64,000 bases of DNA, taken from contig DUSX01000034.1 of assembly GCA_012842395.1 (NCBI GenBank), positions 62,001 through 126,000 of the forward strand, read 5' to 3'. Below, piece by piece: positions 61,613 to 64,000 of the stretch. The first letter of the stretch is position 1. Each line of letters opens with the position of its first letter. The notes under the pieces are model-generated. The model was not told the DNA's origin. It did not search any database and saw only the letters and a list, made by a program, of their open reading frames with translations. Position numbers and translations under genes: made by a program. This DNA comes from Bacillota bacterium (GTDB lineage: Bacteria > Bacillota > SHA-98 > UBA4971).

Positions 61613-62446
61613 CTATCTCCCGGTCCTCACGACCGGCCGTTTTTCGAACCTAACGTCGATGTACGTCGCATGAGCGCCTTCCTGCTCCAGCCTCGCGAGA
61701 AGGGCGTCCAGCACGGTCGCGCGGGATCGGAGCTCTTCCTCCGTCCCCTCGCCGATGATGACCTGGGTGCCTGACTGCATGTACAAACAGAACCCGCGCG
61801 ACGAGCTGAAATTGACCTCCGAGACCTGTTGGAGCACGGACGCTGGCAAAACAGCGATGAGCGTGAGCGCGGATGAGATCTCTGGTGCGTCCACGGGGTG
61901 GCCGACCTTCACCGACCGAAGCGTAAGCCCGGTCACAAGCGGCAGCTCTCTGCCGCGATAGGCCTCCTCGAGGCCTATCGCGAGGCCCGTGGCGTCAACC
62001 TCGACGAAATACCCAGCGTAGGGAATCACGGCGACCGGCACGCGTTCCCGTACGTCGATGACAATGGTGCACGGAAGCCGCCGAGACACCTGCACCTTGT
62101 CCACCCTGGGGATGGCCTTCAACCTCGCGGTAATCGCGCGAAGGTCTACATCGAAGATGTTCTCATCCTGGGCGAGGCCGCACGCCACCACGACCTCCTC
62201 CGTCGAGAGATTCGTGAGCCCTCGGACATCGATGTGCTGGACTTGGAAGTACGGCGACCTCAGAAACGTGAACGCCGCGCTCGCCACAAGAAGCACGACG
62301 AACGCCAGCGGCACGAGCCTGCGCGTCGGCTGCCGGCGTCTTCCTGGACGCGTCGCGCCCCGCCCGTCAATGTCCTCCATGGATATGCCCTCGACCGGGC
62401 CCGGTCTTCTGGGTCTCATCCCCACCGACTCGCCCCCGCCGTCCAC
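61613..62446 (-). CDS. ftsQ: Cell division protein FtsQ/DivIB
   Basis: A 277-residue bitopic protein. A Pro/Arg-rich cytoplasmic part leads to one membrane helix (LVPLAFVVLLVASAAFTFLR). A POTRA domain follows (FQVQHIDVRGLTNLSTEEVV), then the beta domain (KVQVSRRLPCTIVIDVRERV, YIDVRFEKRPVVR). It works with FtsB/FtsL-type proteins in division. GTG 62446 is used; ATG 62419 is also possible. murA ends one base upstream. Confidence 0.92.
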   Translation of the reverse strand: MDGGGESVGMRPRRPGPVEGISMEDIDGRGATRPGRRRQPTRRLVPLAFVVLLVASAAFTFLRSPYFQVQHIDVRGLTNLSTEEVVVACGLAQDENIFDVDLRAITARLKAIPRVDKVQVSRRLPCTIVIDVRERVPVAVIPYAGYFVEVDATGLAIGLEEAYRGRELPLVTGLTLRSVKVGHPVDAPEISSALTLIAVLPASVLQQVSEVNFSSSRGFCLYMQSGTQVIIGEGTEEELRSRATVLDALLARLEQEGAHATYIDVRFEKRPVVRTGR

Positions 62447-63721
62447 TCAACTCACCTGGCGCTCCAAAACGCCGACCCTCTCGATGGCCGCACCGAGCTT
62501 CGCAAGCTTGCCCGGAAGGTCTTCGTATCCTCTGTCCACATGATGCACCCCCGAGAGCACCGTGGGACCGCTTGAGACGAGCGCCGCCAGGATCAAAGCA
62601 GCCCCTCCGCGAAGGTCGGGCGCCTCAACGCTCCCCCCGGCAAGGCTCGCAACCCCCTGCACTATCGCCACACGGCCTTCCACCCTGACGGTGGCCCCCA
62701 TGCGGCTTAGCTCCTCAACGTACTTGAACCTGTTCGGGAATATCGTTTCGGTGACGATGCTCGTCCCGTCGGCGACGCTCATCGCCGCAACGAACTGCGG
62801 TTGCATGTCCGTAGGGAACCCCGGGTAGGGGGATGTTCGCACGCTTGCCGCGCGGAGCCGTTCGGGCCCCTTGACAACCACGAACGAATCGCCTTCGACT
62901 ATCTCCGCACCTGCTTCGCGCAGCTTGCCAATGAGGGCTTGGAGGTGCTCGACGACGACGTTCTCCACGCGCACGGTGCCCCTCGTCATCGCAGAGGCCA
63001 CCATGAAAGTGCCCGCCTCGATCCTATCTGGTATGACCGCGTAATCCGCCGCCCCGAGAGACTTCACCCCCTCGATTCTGATCGTATCGGTGCCGGCTCC
63101 CGACACCTTCGCGCCGAGCCGGTTGAGAAATCTCTGCTGGTCCACTATCTCGGGCTCACGGGCGGCGTTCTTGATGATTGTCGTTCCCTCGGCCAGGCAC
63201 GCAGCCATCATGATGTTCTCGGTCGCGCCGACGCTTGGGATGTCGAGGAAGACCTCCGCGCCTCTCAGCTTCTCGGCTCTCACCGAGACATACCCACTCT
63301 CTTCGTTTATCTTCGCTCCGAGCGCTGCGAAGCCCTTCAGGTGGAGGTCGATGGGGCGCGGCCCGATGTTGCAGCCACCGGGGCGCCGCGCGCGCACATA
63401 CCCCAGACGGGCGAGGAGGGGCCCCATGACCTGTATGGACGCACGCATCTCCCTCACCTGCTCCTCCGGGGGCTCGCAGCGGTCGACCCCGGATGGGTCG
63501 ATGCTCATTGTGCTACCGTCGGGTCCCACCTCGACTCTCGCGCCGAGGCCGCGAAGGACCCCCAACATGGTATCGACGTCCGCGATCCGCGGGACGTTTG
63601 AGATCCGACACACGCCGCCGGCCAGGATGGAAGCGGCCATGATCTTCAAAGCAGCGTTCTTTGCGCCCGCGACTTTCACCGTCCCAGAAAGCGGTCTTGA
63701 GCCGGCGATTACCAGCCTCAC
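62447..63721 (-). CDS. murA: UDP-N-acetylglucosamine 1-carboxyvinyltransferase
   Basis: About 424 residues, first step of peptidoglycan precursor synthesis. GTVKVAGAKNAALKIMAASI, PGGCNIGPRPIDLHLKGFAA (the Cys is the fosfomycin-target residue in this family), SVGATENIMMAACLAEGTTI, AGTFMVASAMTRGTVRVENV and PYPGFPTDMQPQFVAAMSV are standard. GTG 63721 with ggaggtga is chosen; GTG 63733 is possible. Confidence 0.96.
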   Translation of the reverse strand: MRLVIAGSRPLSGTVKVAGAKNAALKIMAASILAGGVCRISNVPRIADVDTMLGVLRGLGARVEVGPDGSTMSIDPSGVDRCEPPEEQVREMRASIQVMGPLLARLGYVRARRPGGCNIGPRPIDLHLKGFAALGAKINEESGYVSVRAEKLRGAEVFLDIPSVGATENIMMAACLAEGTTIIKNAAREPEIVDQQRFLNRLGAKVSGAGTDTIRIEGVKSLGAADYAVIPDRIEAGTFMVASAMTRGTVRVENVVVEHLQALIGKLREAGAEIVEGDSFVVVKGPERLRAASVRTSPYPGFPTDMQPQFVAAMSVADGTSIVTETIFPNRFKYVEELSRMGATVRVEGRVAIVQGVASLAGGSVEAPDLRGGAALILAALVSSGPTVLSGVHHVDRGYEDLPGKLAKLGAAIERVGVLERQVS

Positions 63722-63743
63722 AGCGCAAGTCACCTCCGGCCTC

Positions 63744-64000
63744 TTAGCCTCCGAGGACCCTGATCTCCGGCTCCAGCACCACCCCGAACCTCTTGTACAC
63801 GACATCCCGGACCTTCTCCATCAGCGTAAGGACGTCACGAGCGGTGGCACCCCCGGTGTTGATTATGAAGTTCGCATGGACCGTGGAAACCTGCGCTCCG
63901 CCCACGCGCTCGCCTTTCAGGCCGGCGGCGTCTATGAACCTCCCGGCCCCGCCGCCTGCGGGGTTCTTGAAGGCGCAGCCCGCGCTCGGAACCGAAAGCG
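63744..64000 (-). CDS. murB: UDP-N-acetylenolpyruvoylglucosamine reductase (5' end off the window)
   Basis: The frame from the window edge reads [60 protein letters not shown] and ends [19 protein letters not shown]-stop. These are the C-terminal catalytic motifs of MurB (the Cys/Ser site and the HxNFxxN region), which reduces enolpyruvyl-UDP-GlcNAc. It lies 22 bases upstream of murA in the same direction. Confidence 0.95.
   Translation of the reverse strand, partial: LSVPSAGCAFKNPAGGGAGRFIDAAGLKGERVGGAQVSTVHANFIINTGGATARDVLTLMEKVRDVVYKRFGVVLEPEIRVLGG

Noticed and set aside
1-64000. CRISPR arrays, insertion sequences, rRNA genes
   Set aside because: No regularly spaced identical repeats with unique spacers, no transposase-like protein and no rRNA sequence were seen.

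Overview
The window reads as chromosome from an anaerobic, endospore-forming, GC-rich member of the Bacillota. The evidence is a set of sporulation genes (sigE with a pro-sequence, spoIIGA, sigG, spoIIR, a ylmC/ymxH gene), a Firmicute-type division cluster (murB-murA-ftsQ-DUF881-sbp-ftsA-ftsZ and yggS-sepF), an oxygen-sensitive class III ribonucleotide reductase as the only reductase seen, and a lysine fermentation operon. I cannot name a genus. Nearly all host genes lie on the minus strand, often with 4-base ATGA or GTGA overlaps, and GTG and TTG starts are common.

Layout. 1-5750 (minus): the 3' part of a LolA-like lipoprotein-sorting gene, then M28 peptidase - dinB - DUF72, and pduL. 6163-6238: a tRNA-Trp gene whose 3' end is the attachment site of an 8.2 kb integrated element (6191-14464) bounded by perfect 49-bp direct repeats. 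The element carries an HK97-type major capsid gene, several tiny proteins, a D5/SF3 replication helicase, an Xis-like and an XRE regulator, a zinc-finger protein and a tyrosine integrase. It has no terminase, portal, head protease or tail genes, which fits a very compact phage satellite. 14518-17938: DUF3006 protein, histidine phosphatase, HAD phosphatase and an RlmI-like methyltransferase.

17979-25271 (minus): the lysine fermentation operon kdd-kamA-kamB-kamD-kamE-kal-kce. It would turn L-lysine into acetoacetate and crotonyl-CoA. A near-consensus sigma-54 promoter lies upstream of kdd. 26171-37504 (minus): a complete purine operon, purE-C-S-Q-L-[F+M]-N-H-D, in which PurF and PurM are fused in one reading frame. 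It has a sigma-A promoter and a terminator-like hairpin in its leader. 37824-45022 (minus): rluD, lgt, lspA, a DksA/TraR-type protein, DUF5665, DUF167, a TM1266-like protein, an S4-domain protein, sepF, yggS and an HlyD-like membrane protein.

45196-49870 (minus): pgeF, nrdG, nrdD and nrdR, with two NrdR-box-like sites over the nrdR promoter. 50314-52473 (plus): sigG, spoIIR and ylmC/ymxH. 52670-56923 (minus): a radical SAM protein, a winged-helix protein, sigE and spoIIGA. 57498-64000 (minus): ftsZ, ftsA, sbp, a DUF881 gene, ftsQ, murA and the 3' end of murB. A degenerate, roughly 200-bp, partly palindromic intergenic repeat occurs about five times across the host part of the window.
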